This document shows positions 18,625-29,236 of a stretch of 64,000 bases of DNA, one piece after another (position 1 is the stretch's first letter; the number at the start of each line of letters is the position of its first letter). This stretch comes from Cyanophora paradoxa (taxonomy: Eukaryota; Glaucocystophyceae; Cyanophorales; Cyanophoraceae): NCBI GenBank assembly GCA_004431415.1, contig QPMI01000416.1:248001-312000 (forward strand), in the 5' to 3' direction. The notes beneath the pieces were generated by a model, which worked only from the letters and a program-made list of their open reading frames with translations, was not told the DNA's origin and made no database searches. A program made the position numbers and the translations under genes.

Positions 18625-19683
18625 TGGATAGTGTATTATCATTCAAAAAGTATAGGCAGAAACTGATTAATGAAAAAGTGAGTTTTGATGAAAAAGAGTT
18701 GAAAAAGAAATTCAAAAACTCAGAACTCCAACAAATCTACAAGAAACCAAGGAAACCCAAATCGTTTCTTCGCATAGTGGCAAAGCCTAGATCGTTTCAA
18801 ATCGATATAACATATTTCAGAGGGTTTCAGACTGCCAACAATGGCATTTTCAAAATGCTTAGTTTCGTAGACATACTTAGTCGCAAAGGATTTGTTTATC
18901 CTTTTAAAAACAGCAGTGAGATCCCGAGTATTTTAAATAGGTTCAAGCAAGAAGCAGGCAAAGTTAATGCTCTCTCTGGGATAATGAGTTCTCCCAAGCA
19001 GTATACCGAAATTGGTGCAGTGAACATGGTGTGATGCTTTACACAGATGTGGCAAAGGATGACCACATCACAGTAGGAGATAAACTGGGGATTATTGATA
19101 GGTTCACTAGGACTTTCAAACAGTATCTCAGAAAAACGATGACAGCAAAGGGAACCACGAAATGGATCGATCTACTTAGTGATGTTATTGACTTGTATAA
19201 TAGCAGTCCCCATTCGGCATTGAAAAATGACTCACCGAATGCAGTGTATACAAATGAAGATAAACAGTTATTTATTTACATGAGAGATACTGTTCACAAC
19301 AATCGTGTAAAGGAGGCTGATACTAATCAAGTGAAACCAGGAGACACAGTTCGAGTTTTGCAACCGAAGGGTTATTTGAAAAAGAAGGTGCGCAATTCAG
19401 TCAGAAGGTCTACACTGTTGCAAAGGCTGATAGGAATCGTTTCAAAGTGCTTGAAGATAATGATGGTGAGGAAACGAAAGAAGTGAAGAGGAGATTTAAG
19501 AAGCAAGAATTGCAAAAGGTGAATAAAGATGATATCATAAAGATCCCATCGCAAAAAAGAATTCAGCAGGTTAATAAGACGAATAAAGTGAATCGATTGG
19601 TAGCAAAGGAAGGCATAAAACCCAATCGAAGTAATGTTGTAAGGAGAAGATACAATCTGAGAAGTGGTTTAACGAAACGCTAA
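18624..19683 (+). pseudogene. Retroviral-type (Polinton) integrase with two frameshifts (element 2)
   Basis: The DDE core is readable across frames: first Asp in FQIDITYF (near 18,795), second in LWDNEFSQ (Asp codon at 18,980), and an acidic residue 38 residues further in LGIIDRFTRTFKQYL, where Glu is usual but Asp is seen. Frame changes lie at about 18,950-18,975 and 19,365-19,375. After the second, FSQKVYTVAKADRNRFKVLED looks like the C-terminal SH3/chromodomain-like part, followed by a basic tail ending in LRSGLTKR. The enzyme would insert the element, matching the 6-bp duplication. The ATG overlaps the stop of the polymerase-helicase gene. Total length about 350 residues. Confidence 0.8.
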
Positions 19684-19684
19684 A

Positions 19685-20088
19685 TCATGGGAGACACGGC
19701 GGATAAAAAGGAAATAACTTCGATTAAATATAATTAATCGAGATTATGATATAACTTCGATAAATAAGATTTAAGATATAACTTCGATTAATTCGATTTT
19801 TGTTACTGAGGCTTACTGAGATTACTGTTGAATACGAATAGGGTTACTGGGAATGGTTTGTTTTTCTTGGGAATTGTTTTGGAGACAAGGCGCATAAAAA
19901 AGATATAACTGCGATAAGATATAATTAATCGAGATTATGATATAACGTCGATTAATTAAATTTTTGTTACTGAGGCTTACTGAGATTTACTGATATTCAA
20001 GATTGGGTTACTGGGAATGGTTTGTTTTCTGATTTGTTTTTGATTTTTTTGCGGGTATTTTTTTGGAGACACGGCGCAGTGCTGAGCT
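19685..20088 (-). repeat. Right terminal inverted repeat of element 2 (404 bp)
   Basis: Reverse complement of 8,613-9,016. It begins right after the integrase stop (19,681-19,683), so the coding region reaches the repeat. It ends in CAGTGCTGAGCT followed by the target duplication. Confidence 0.93.
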
Positions 20089-20094
20089 TCTTGT
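20089..20094. repeat. Target site duplication of element 2, right copy (TCTTGT)
   Basis: Second copy of the duplication at 8607-8612; gene B coding sequence resumes in phase immediately after it. Confidence 0.93.
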
Positions 20095-20489
20095 TTTCAT
20101 TGTGGGCGGGTATTTGGGATCTCTACTTCCAACTTCGTCGTCTGGAAGTCCTCAAGAGAACATCCTCGTCCTGGACACGGCCGCCATCGGTGTGCATAAA
20201 TCCCGCCCGCCGCTGAAAACGTACCGCCTTAATCCATCTTAAATTGAAATCCGGAGCCTGCAAGGGCTACTACTTTAGATCTGTCATGTTTCAATTGAAT
20301 ACGCGCTGATGCATGGCGCAACATCAGACAAGACTGTCTTCTTCCAGATTCCAGCAGGGGCTGCTTTGATCGGATATCATAATCAAGTGGCGCCGCTGCC
20401 AGGCGATGTGTGTGCGGTTTACAGACCTCCAGGAGTAACGCGCGAGCAACCTAATGACCGGAGCTGGGTCAATGCGATTCAAAAAATAG
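20095..20489 (+). pseudogene. Host gene B exons after element 2
   Basis: Exon remainder 20,095-20,189 (VGGYLGSLLPTSS...LDTAAIG) and exon 20,328-20,489 (DKTVFFQIPAGAALIGY...NAIQKIG), separated by a 138-bp GT-AG intron. They align with gene A exons 6863-6957 and 7096-7263. Phases agree with those of the preceding and following exons. The product part is an extracellular beta-rich segment without a recognised family. Confidence 0.6.
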
Positions 20490-20545
20490 GTATGGGGAAC
20501 TGTTCGATGGCCAGTCTTAAGATTGCAATATTTACGATGAATCAG

Positions 20546-21901
20546 AAATCCGATATCTGCATCCCTGCACCGCGGAGACGCCAAGCCCGAGCCCGTCGCC
20601 CAGCCCGTTGCCGACTGCGAGCTCGAGCCCGAGCCCGTCGCCCAGCCCGTCGACGACTGCAAGCCCGAGCCCGAGCCCGTCGCCCAGCCCGTCGCCGACT
20701 GCGAGCCCGAGCCCGAGCCCGTCGCCCAGCCCGTCGCCGACTGCAAGCCCGAGCCCGAGCCCGTCGCCCACCTGCAGCCCGTCGCCAACTGCAAGCCCGA
20801 GCCCGAGCCCGTCGCCGAGCCCGTCGCCGACTGCGAGCTCGAGCCCGAGCCCGTCGCCCAGCCTGTCGCCGACTGCAAGCCCGAGCCCGAGCCCGTCGCC
20901 CAGCCCGTCGCCGACTGCGAGCCCGAGCCCGAGCCCGTCGCCCAGCCCGTCGCCGACTGCAAGCCCGAGTCCGAGCCCGTCGCCCAGCCCGTCGCCGACT
21001 GCGAGCTCGAGCCCGAGCCCGTCGCCCAGCCTGTCGCCGACTGCAAGCCCGAGCCCGAGCCCGTCGCCCAGCCCGTCGCCGACTGCGAGCCCGAGCCCGA
21101 GCCCGTCGCCCAGCCCGTCGCCGACTGCAAGCCCGAGTCCGAGCCCGTCGCCCAGCCCGTCGCCGACTGCGAGCCCGAGCCCGAGCCCGTCGCCCAGCCC
21201 GTTGCCGACTTCGACGCCGAGCCCGAGCCCGTCGCCCAGCCCGTCGCCGACTGCAAGCCCGAGCCCGAGCCCGTCGCCCAGCCCGTCGCCGACTGCGAGC
21301 CCGAGCCCGAGCCCTTCGCCCAGCCCGTCGCCGACTGCGAGCCCGAGCCCGAGCCCGTCGCCCAGCCCGTCGCCAACTGCGAGCCCGAGCCCGAGCCCGT
21401 CGCCCAGCCCGTCGCCGACTGCAAGCCCGAGCCCGAGCCCGTCGCCCAGCCCGTCGCCGACTGCGAGCTCGAGCCCGAGCCCGTCGCCCAGCCCGTCGCC
21501 GACTGCGAGCCCGAGCCCGAGCCCGTCGCCCAGCCCGTCGCCGACTGCGAGCCCGAGCCCGAGCCCGTCGCCCAGCCCGTCGCCGACTGCGAGCCCGAGC
21601 CCGAGCCCGTCGCCCAGCCCGTCGCCGACTGCGAGCCCGAGCCCGAGCCCGTCGCCCAGCCCGTCGCCGACTGCGAGCCCGAGCCCGAGCCCGTCGCCCA
21701 GCCCGTCGCCGACTGCGAGCCCGAGCCCGAGCCCGTCGCCCAGCCCGTCGCCGACTGCAAGCCCGAGCCCGAGCCCGTCGCCCAGCCCGTCGCCGACTGC
21801 GAGCCCGAGCCCGAGCCCGTCGCCCAGCCCGTCGCCGACTGCGAGCCCGAGCCCGAGCCTGTCGGCCATCATTTCGCCGCCAGTAGTTTCGGCATCTGAT
21901 C
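20546..21901 (+). CDS. Host gene B stalk exon: Ser/Pro-rich extracellular linker
   Basis: Entering from the intron 20,490-20,545 the frame reads [17 protein letters not shown] and then about thirty repeats of [14 protein letters not shown], ending with [14 protein letters not shown]. Ser/Pro repeats of this kind form stiff, O-glycosylated stalks in algal wall and surface proteins. Gene A has only PTPTPTPVP here, so the stalk has expanded in gene B. The frame that continues beyond 21,902 is different; either a very short intron or an indel lies at the end of the stalk and I could not resolve it. Confidence 0.6.
20596..21870 (+). repeat. 42-bp coding minisatellite (about 30 units)
   Basis: Unit GACTGCRAGCCCGAGCCC plus GAGCCCGTCGCCCAGCCCGTCGCC, repeated with point variants (GCGAGC/GCAAGC alternation, occasional CTGTCG). 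One divergent unit near 20,770 has CACCTGCAGCCC. All three plus frames and their antisense are open because the unit length is a multiple of three and lacks stops. Confidence 0.95.
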
Positions 21902-23417
21902 GTGCGTGTATCTGTCGCAAGTGGTTCCATTCCACAGGTCCGCTTATGCACAGATGCAGACAAGCAGCAGGAGTGCGCGCTGCAAAAATTGGAGACCCGC
22001 TTAATTGGTGTCAACCGCGTGTCCGTTTCATGGAACGCAAGCGGAAATTGCGCAGAATACGCCATTGGGGTCTTTGAGTACAATGCCTCTGCTGTTATGC
22101 AGCTTCCGGCGACATCTGCGAAATGGCTGTCGACAGTCCTTGCAAAAGATGCGGGCGGGTTCGTATTGCGAGCTCAAGATCAGCGTTTGCAATACGGAAT
22201 GGTGTATCTGCTTCGGGCAGTGCTCCATGGGGAGCTTGAGGCCAAGTTGTCGAACTCTTTTCAAACCCGACAGCAACTGCCCCCAGTCTCCACTATCTGC
22301 CAATTTCCTCGTGAGCACACTTGCTGCGGTTGTTTGTTCGCTGGATTACACTGCGTGAATTCGAGTCCGCTTACAATATTTGCAATTGATGCGTATATTT
22401 CGTAGAAGTGTCGCGGGATGGTTCGAACATGCTCTACACTGTGACTGTTACGCAGAAGGGCTCATCGTGGGTCCTTCTATCTTGGGGTAAGCTGGTTCAT
22501 ACGCGAAAAAATGAGACTGAACTCTGGATCTAACGTTGGCCCCGCAGAAAGCTTCGAATTTGCAGAGGCAGCTTTCAGTGCTAGAACTGGGCCATTGGAG
22601 CAGGCCTTGGTGTATCAGTCTGGTTGGGCAGCTCCCAACTTCACTGTAATGCTCACGGGCCGGGATGGAAAACGCTTCGAGTGGACCGATATCTTTTCCG
22701 CATACTGGAACGCGACGGGTCTCCCGACGGGCACGGACTTCGGTGTGAGCGTGCAGCAGGGATGGGTGGGTATGCTCGAATCATTCCCGCTGGATCGCGC
22801 ATTCGTGCGGACACTTTCTGGTACGTATACTTACATTTGCAATTGTAGATCAAGCCATGTGTCGGAATATCAGTATATTCTTGACGGCTGTTGCAGATGC
22901 GGACGCTTCACCCGCTGTCAATATTAATGACACGACGTCAACCGGGGCCGCTTTCGAGATCCCGCTGTCATTCTTTTTCTCGGACGCGGAGAAAGCAGAG
23001 CTGACGATCGCGGTGCCTGGCTCCTCGGCTACGAATCCGAATGGGGAATCTGCTACTAGTACTGGAACGGCCGCGGGTCAGGCTCCAGCGCCAGCGTTGA
23101 CTCTGACGTTCACGTTTGCGTTCGACCTGCCGTGCACAATGCTGACAGGTAACCTTGCAAAATCCATCATTGCGGGACTTGTCAAGGTGAATCAAATGAA
23201 AAGCCCGCCCTTATTTTATTGCCTCCGTTTACATTCGTTGGCAGGCGCTCACCAAGGAGAAGTCAGCGGTGAAGATAGCTGCTGTCCGCTGTGTGCGAAG
23301 AACGTTCGCGCTTAAGCCTGCCACATCTTCCTCGAAGAGGACTGTATTGCAAGAAACAGACGCCGACGAGGTCATCGTCGCAGACTTTGCGGCCGTTGTC
23401 AATGCTAGCGACAGCGT
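21902..23417 (+). pseudogene. Host gene B ectodomain exons up to the LINE insertion
   Basis: Exons: about 21,902-22,310, 22,406-22,486, 22,548-22,820, 22,897-23,186 and 23,245-23,417. Introns are 95, 61, 76 and 58 bp, all GT-AG, and phases match throughout. The first carries a fibronectin III-like stretch ([20 protein letters not shown]); later parts include SFFFSDAEKAELTIAV and EVIVADFAAVVNASDSV. The last exon is cut at 23,417 by the LINE and resumes in the same codon at 31,922. Start of the first exon is uncertain because of the frame change after the stalk. Confidence 0.6.
23400..23417. repeat. LINE target site duplication, left copy (18 bp)
   Basis: CAATGCTAGCGACAGCGT occurs here and at 31,904-31,921, in the same reading frame of gene B, flanking the retrotransposon. 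Confidence 0.88.
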
Positions 23418-24249
23418 CAGTGGTCTCTTGCATTAGCACACAACACAACTACAATGAGTTTCACATCGCCCAATAAATCTCTCCGACTAGATACTATCGA
23501 GGACCGTCGTATGCTGTGCTTTAGAAAGTACAAAATGAACGAAAGGTTTGAAGGTTTCGTGTCTAGATATCTAGCTAAGGAGGTTTCTACCTAATACTAA
23601 TGATGTGGAAGCTAGCTGTATCGATTTCTAAACTAACCTAAACTCCCGGCTACGAGGTCCTATCTCTACAAAAGACTCCCAATCATGGTACGTCCGCCGC
23701 CAGCGCTGCCCAAGGGCCTCGCCGCGCCGTGTGCCAGGCTCCTCGCCAGCCCCAGTAGATTGGGCTACTGGCCGCCTCCTGCCGTCGCCTCCGCCGCCTC
23801 CAGTTGTTGGTGTTGCGTCCTCCGGCCCCGCCCCCAGACCGCAATCCCCCCGTGTCTCCCTCTAGCGCGGGCGCGCCCTTTTTGTGCCCACGCCCCAAGC
23901 ATACCTGTTCGTATGGTCGTACACTTGCATGGCCGCCGAAGCCCGGACCCAGCCGTAGTCGTCTGGCGGGCAGCTCAGGTGTGAGAGGGCTAGGGTTTCC
24001 CCGCCCTGGTGGCGGGACTCGAGGGCACCGCACTCCCTGCAGCGTTCCCGCTGCCGGGGCTCCGGATCCGCGCGCTTCCTGCGAGCGTTGCCAGCCGTAT
24101 CGTCAGGCGGCGCGTCGGCCTCGCGGTCGCGCGCCCCAGTGCGCTTCGCCTTGGCGCGACGTTCTTTCATGACCTTCGTGATCCGCACGCCTTCTCCCAC
24201 TCCGCGTACGCCTGGCATCTGGCGGCCCACGTTTTATGGGCCTGCTCGC

Positions 24250-24798
24250 CTATGGCCGTCGCCAGCTTGCGCACGACCTGGGCAGCTTTCTTGGCGTCCG
24301 GGACGGTCTCGCGGACCATGTCGGTGAGGCCCGCCGGGGCAGCCCCCGTAGCACGCACATCTGCGCCTGCCGTTCAGCCGCCGTGAGCGTCGGGTCGTTG
24401 ACTCTCGTGACCTTCAGGGATCTGGAGAGCGCGTGTGGCACTGATCGCTTCTGCGCGCCTTCGAGGGCCTCGCTGACCGTCGCTGCGATGCGTGCTTCCG
24501 CAGCGGTGCGCGCCTCCGTCGCCACCGCGCTGGGGCAGGTGAGGACGTGCTCCAGCGTCTCCTCGGGCCCAATCACAAGCCGGGGCCGGCCTTCGCCATC
24601 GATTTCCCGCGTGCTGCAGAGCGCACAGAGTCCTGCCGGGTTCACTTCGCTGTAGAGCTCGGGCGCGTCTCGCTTGCGGACGAGGGCCGTCGCCACCGTA
24701 CCCATCACGAGTTTCATGTGCGTACCCGGAAGCAGTTGCTCTCCCGGCTCACCCCGACTCGGCGGGCCCCATAGCCATCTGATCGTACACGGCCCCAT
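24250..24798 (-). pseudogene. LINE C-terminal zinc-knuckle region
   Basis: Contains LCALCSTREIDGEG and TLEHVLTCPSAV, the CxxC...HxxxxC pattern of the zf-RVT segment that follows the RNase H in many LINE polyproteins. It lies just downstream of the RNase H on the same strand but in another frame. Confidence 0.55.
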
Positions 24799-24915
24799 GG
24801 TCCACTGGCAGCCGTAGCCACTCCCCGGCCTTGAGCTGGTTCGTCCACGCGAAGTGCGTGTGGTGCGCGTGAAGCACAGCGGCGTGCCGCCGGGGGTCGC
24901 CTTCGACTCGCCTGA

Positions 24916-25539
24916 CTATCCCGGTCGGTCCTCGATCGTCAGCACTGCCGGCATGCTGAACTCGGGCGGCAGGAAGATGTTCTCGTCCAGTTCCTCCTGT
25001 TCCAGGTGCGCGCCTTGATCGGCCGCTCTGTCGGCGGCGTCGTTTAGCTCGTGCATATCCTCGTCGCTGTGCGCCTTGACCTTGATAACCGCAGCCGGCC
25101 GCTGCCGATCCCGTCCCATCACCAGGGCACGGAACTTGGACCACGCGTACAGCTCAGCGCTGCACGTGTTCCGGATGTAGTCTCGCATGTGCATATCGTG
25201 CGCATTCAGCACGAACTTATCGAACCACGTGCAGACGTTCTGACTGTCCGTGTGCAGGCGCACCCCCTGCGCCGCGAGCACGTCGGCGACGATCGCAGCC
25301 TGGAGCTCAGCCTTGTTGTTCTCTTGAAGCCCGCGCAGCCTGCCAACGTACGTGCCTGCCCATTCCGGGTGGTTCGCCACGGTCCCGTCCGGGAACTCAG
25401 CCGGGCTCACGACGCCGAGGCCCGCGTGCGCCCCTTCCGTTTGACCCTTCTTCAGGCTCCCGTCCGTCCATATCCACTGCTCGAGTTTCCCGGGCGACGG
25501 CCGAGCTTCGCGAGTTCCGCCTCTTCGATCTGCTCCCAA
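24916..25539 (-). pseudogene. LINE RNase H domain
   Basis: IWTDGSLKKGQ near the start gives the first catalytic Asp (TDGS), NNKAELQAAIVADVLA the Glu, and LHTDSQNV the next Asp, as in RNase H. It would remove the RNA template during reverse transcription. The frame is open for 207 codons; upstream RT is in a different frame. Confidence 0.75.
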
Positions 25540-26730
25540 TTTGCCAGCATGTGCTGCCAGTAAACGGTGAGGGTGACCCCTTCCTGCGCCGCCCGGAGTC
25601 CCAGTGGCGCGGCGCTCCGCCCGCGTAGTAGAGTTCGCTCTGCTCTGCTGAATCTGACACAGGTTGTGCCTCGTCCCGCGGCTCGGCGCCCGGCGTCGCC
25701 GCCGCAGCCACTTCCAGCGCGGCCTGCAGCTCAGCCTCGGCCTCCGGGCTCAGCTGTTCGCGGAGGAAGCGCTCGTCACCATCCTGTACGGCTTTCACGC
25801 GGGCCTGGAGAAGCAGCGCCCTGCGTTTCTCGTCGTCTTGCGTGCGCAGGCCCGGGTCGTAGTACTCCAAGGTCGGTCGCAGGGCGACCTGCTTGCGCCC
25901 GCGCTTCGACTTCGTCTCCTGACCCGCCGCTACCGCCGGCGTCTCCTCCGTCGGTTCGCCTTCCAAGGCGAGGAGGGTATCCTCCTCCTCCCACCAGCCC
26001 TTCCGTGCGTCCACGAGCCGTCGCACTGACTCATTTCGGGGCAGCGCGATGGAGCATTGCGCGTGCACCGGTCGTCATGGTGCCAGTACTGCTTCCCTGT
26101 CCCCTGCACCGCCGTGTACGTGCTCGTCCGCCCCTCTATTTCGGGGTGCCGGCAGTGACCGTCGCACCGGCAGTAGAGTCCCTCTTTCTCCGCGTCGGGG
26201 TCCGCGCCCTTCGGCACCGGCACCCAGTGCTCCAGCAGGTACTCCGACGCTAATATGCTGCCCGTCTCGGATTTGAACGTAACGACTCGCCCCACGTGGG
26301 CTCGGCAGATTCATCGTGCAGTTGCTCCGCCTCAAATACGGCTACGAACGCGTCCTTTGCCACTTCACCTTCCGGGCCCGCCAGGGAGCGAGGCCATGGC
26401 TGACGCGCGCTCTCCTGCCCGCCGCATCGGGTGCCGCAGCTGCTTCCCATCAACGCGAGCGCGTTCGCTACCTCACGCCACCACGCAGGTTCGCTCTTCT
26501 GCAGCGTCCCCTTGGGCGCGCCCATGTACAGGTCCTGCCAGGTTCGCAGGGTCTCGCCGTCCGCTGCCGTCACCGCGTCCATGGTCGTCACGCCCGCCCG
26601 TACAGGGCAGGGCCGCGACGCTGAAGACGGATCTTGGGATGTGCATTGCCACGACGTAGCGCCGGTCGAGGCGCTCCGGGTCAGGCCAAGGCTCCGCCCC
26701 GGGCAAGGTGCGGAACGCCGCATAGCGCGC
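25397..26730 (-). pseudogene. LINE inter-domain region between RT thumb and RNase H
   Basis: Several overlapping open minus-strand frames join the RT to the RNase H (acidic EEAELQAALEVAAAA-like segment, and QVALRPTLEYYDPGLR near the 25,397-26,068 frame). No separate domain is recognised; frame changes are needed to read through it. Confidence 0.4.
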
Positions 26731-28674
26731 GTGATTCGACATCAGCCGGTACTTACGGCGCTGCATTTGCGGCATGATCGCCGCCAGGGAGTTCCCGCGG
26801 GCGAGTTCGCTGGAGATGGGCGCGTTTAGGAACTCGGTCGGGAGCAGAGGCACCCCAAGCTTCTCCTGCAGTGCGCGCACCCGGTGCCGTACCCCCGAGC
26901 CAGCAGCGAGCCCTCGGGCGCGCAGAGCCGGATCTGAGCCTCTGTGATTTGCGCCTCCGCTTGCAGGTGGCTGTTCGTTTGAGGCTGTACCCCCGTGGCT
27001 CCAGATTGCGTAATTCGTCGTCGAGGCGGCGAGGTTCCCGTGGTGCTTGACGACCCTCATCCAAATACGATCGAGTTCCTGGCACTGACTCTCGCTCAGG
27101 GTCATGAGCTTCAGGCCGTACGAGATGCGGGCCTGCACTACGGCCTCGACAAGGTAGCAGGCCTCGTTCGCGGTGAGCTTCTTGCGTTCTATCAGCGCGA
27201 CTGCGCCCCGCGCCTGATCGCAGATGTACTGCCACTGACGATCCCAGTTCAGGTTTGCGCTCATGTATACCCCGAGGAGCTTGAAGTGCTCTTGGGGCTG
27301 GCGGACAAGTCCGACGGGGTACCGTTGATCTTCGGCGGGGAGGGCTGCTTCTCCTTCTTCTTCGCGGCGGGGTGGGCCCCAGGTTTGCTCTCAACTTCGC
27401 GACGTGCGTTGTTCCACGTGAAGATCGTCTTCTTCGCGTTGACCTCGATATCGTGCAGGCGGAAGAACTCGCCGGCCACGTCGGCCTGGGCCTGTAGCCC
27501 CCGCATGCTTCCGCTCATCCACTTCGTGTCATCGGCGTACGCCACGCCGCTGACGCGGGCCCGGCCCTCGCGTTCCGCAGCATCGGTCTCCCTCGGGTTC
27601 CCCATCACGTACGCCGTGCCCGGCTCCTCCCAGCTCTCGGGTGGGCATAGTGCTCTATCGTCTTTGCCGTCTTCTTTCCGTGCTGGCGCTCGTGCTGATC
27701 CAGGCGCTCTTGCGCGCAGAGGAGGGCATCGTAGAAGATCAGCCAGTGCAGCGGCGACTCGACACCGCCCTGCGGCAGCCCGCACTCGAGCTCGAACTCG
27801 TCGGAGAGGCCGTGACCGGAGATTGCCCGCGCCCTGCGGCGCCGGAATATGTTCCTGTGGAGCTCGATGTACCCCTCGGGTACGTTCAGCCTCCGCATCG
27901 AGAGCTCCATGCTCTCCCACGAGACGGAGTCGTACGCTCGCCTGATATCCTGCAGCAGGATGTACAGGGGCTTCTTGAACTCCTTCGCGTCCTCGAGGAC
28001 TGCGTTAAAGACGTGGAGGGCGTCGTCCGTCGAGCAACCAGGTCTGAAGCCGTAGTTGGCCCCTTTCAGGAGCCCGTTCTGATGGATTGTCCGGGACAGG
28101 CGCGCGTTCAGGAGGCCAGTGGTCAGCTTCAAGGCCACCTCCTGCAGGGTGATCGGTCGCAGGTTATTTTCGATATCCCCGTCCCACTCCCGGCTCTTAG
28201 TAATGCCGAGAATGTTGCCCTGACACACGGCATCCGGCAGGTCCCGGAGGCGGATCGCTTCAGCCACCAGCGAGAGCAGCAGCTTCCGGCCCAGTGTACG
28301 GGCTCCTCTTCCGTGGCCTCCTCGGCGCTCTCGTTGGCTGGGCTCGGGCCCTCCGGCGCTGGGCCACCGGCCTCGTCGCCCTTACCGTCTTTGGGCTTCG
28401 GCTTGGGCACCGGCGCCCATAGGAACTTTACCATAGCATACGAGAAGTTCGACGGCCCGGCTGCCGTGTTTCTTAGCGTTTTAATGTAGTCGCCGAGCTC
28501 GCCTTCGCTCGGCACCGACATGTCGTTTCGGAATAGTTCAGGATCCGCGTATGCTTTTGGCTCGTATTCCAACCTCCAGAAGTCGAGCAGTTCTTTCCCC
28601 ATGCTATCCTTCAGCGTGCTTTCCGGTATTGTCTCTGGGTGCAGCCCACGCGTGGGCGTCGGCGCCGGCACCAT
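26473..28674 (-). pseudogene. LINE reverse transcriptase domain, frameshifted
   Basis: RT blocks are spread over four minus-strand frames. GPSNFSYAMVKFLW (about 28,440), RPITLQEVALKLTTGLLNARL (about 28,130-28,160), GFRPGCSTDDAL (about 28,030), DIRRAYDSVSW (about 27,920), GLPQGGVESPLHW (about 27,760) and VAYADDTKWMSGS (about 27,530) follow in the expected order; the last holds the YADD catalytic box. A thumb-like segment QARISYGLKLM lies near 27,120. Frame changes near 28,230, 27,650 and 27,270 mean this copy cannot make a single polyprotein as read. Confidence 0.8.
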
Positions 28675-29236
28675 TTCCGCCAGTGCTCTTTTAGGAGTCG
28701 TTTCACTTCCTCAGGCTCCGTGTAGATTTCATACGTTTTTCCGTCCTTGGACACACGCGTGATGTGCATGATCGGGCGGTTTCGCGGCTTTTCTAGCACC
28801 GCGGCTATATAGGATCCGAGCTGGCGGCCGTCCATGAACTTGTCTAGCCTCTCTTTTAATGCCCTCTCGACGTCCTCCGCCTGGAGCGCCCGGCGGATTT
28901 TCTGCAGGTCGTGCCGCGTCCGGTTTCGCCATACTTTCAGCTCCCGGAAGAAGGTCGCCCAGTCTTCTTTGAGCTGCCGCCGGTGCACCTCGGCCCAGTC
29001 CTCTTCCTGATCAGCCGGGGGGGTACCTGGGGACCGGGGTACGGCTGGGACCGGCGCGGGGCTACCGCTGCGCGAGCCTTGTGAGCTGTGCGAGCTCGAG
29101 TGCGCATGTGGGGATCCGGGCGGCGGTGAGCCTTGCTCAGCCCTTGCTTGGCGCCGTTCAGCCGGATGGAGCGGGAAGGGTCGGAGGCCTTCCCTGGCGG
29201 TCACGTAGTGCAGCAGCTTCTCGATCGCCTGGACCG

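Larger units (their letters stand above)
8613..20088. mobile_element. Element 2: complete Polinton-like provirus, 11,476 bp
   Basis: Bounded by 404-bp terminal inverted repeats that start 5'-AG and end CT-3', flanked by the 6-bp duplication TCTTGT, and absent from the otherwise near-identical paralogous site at 6862. Contents from left: tandem-repeat region, ATPase and MCP (minus strand), penton, protein X, small basic protein, polymerase-helicase and integrase (plus strand). Polintons combine such an integrase, a packaging ATPase and capsid genes. The length is at the short end for Polintons and normal for PLVs. MCP, polymerase-helicase and integrase each carry one or two frameshifts, so the copy is either recently inactivated or affected by sequence errors; near-perfect repeats favour recent insertion. 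Confidence 0.93.

Noticed and set aside
20324-22083. Very long reading frames on both strands and in several frames across the Ser/Pro repeat
   Set aside because: They arise because the 42-bp unit is a multiple of three without stops in any frame; only the plus-strand SPSP frame connects to upstream exons in phase.
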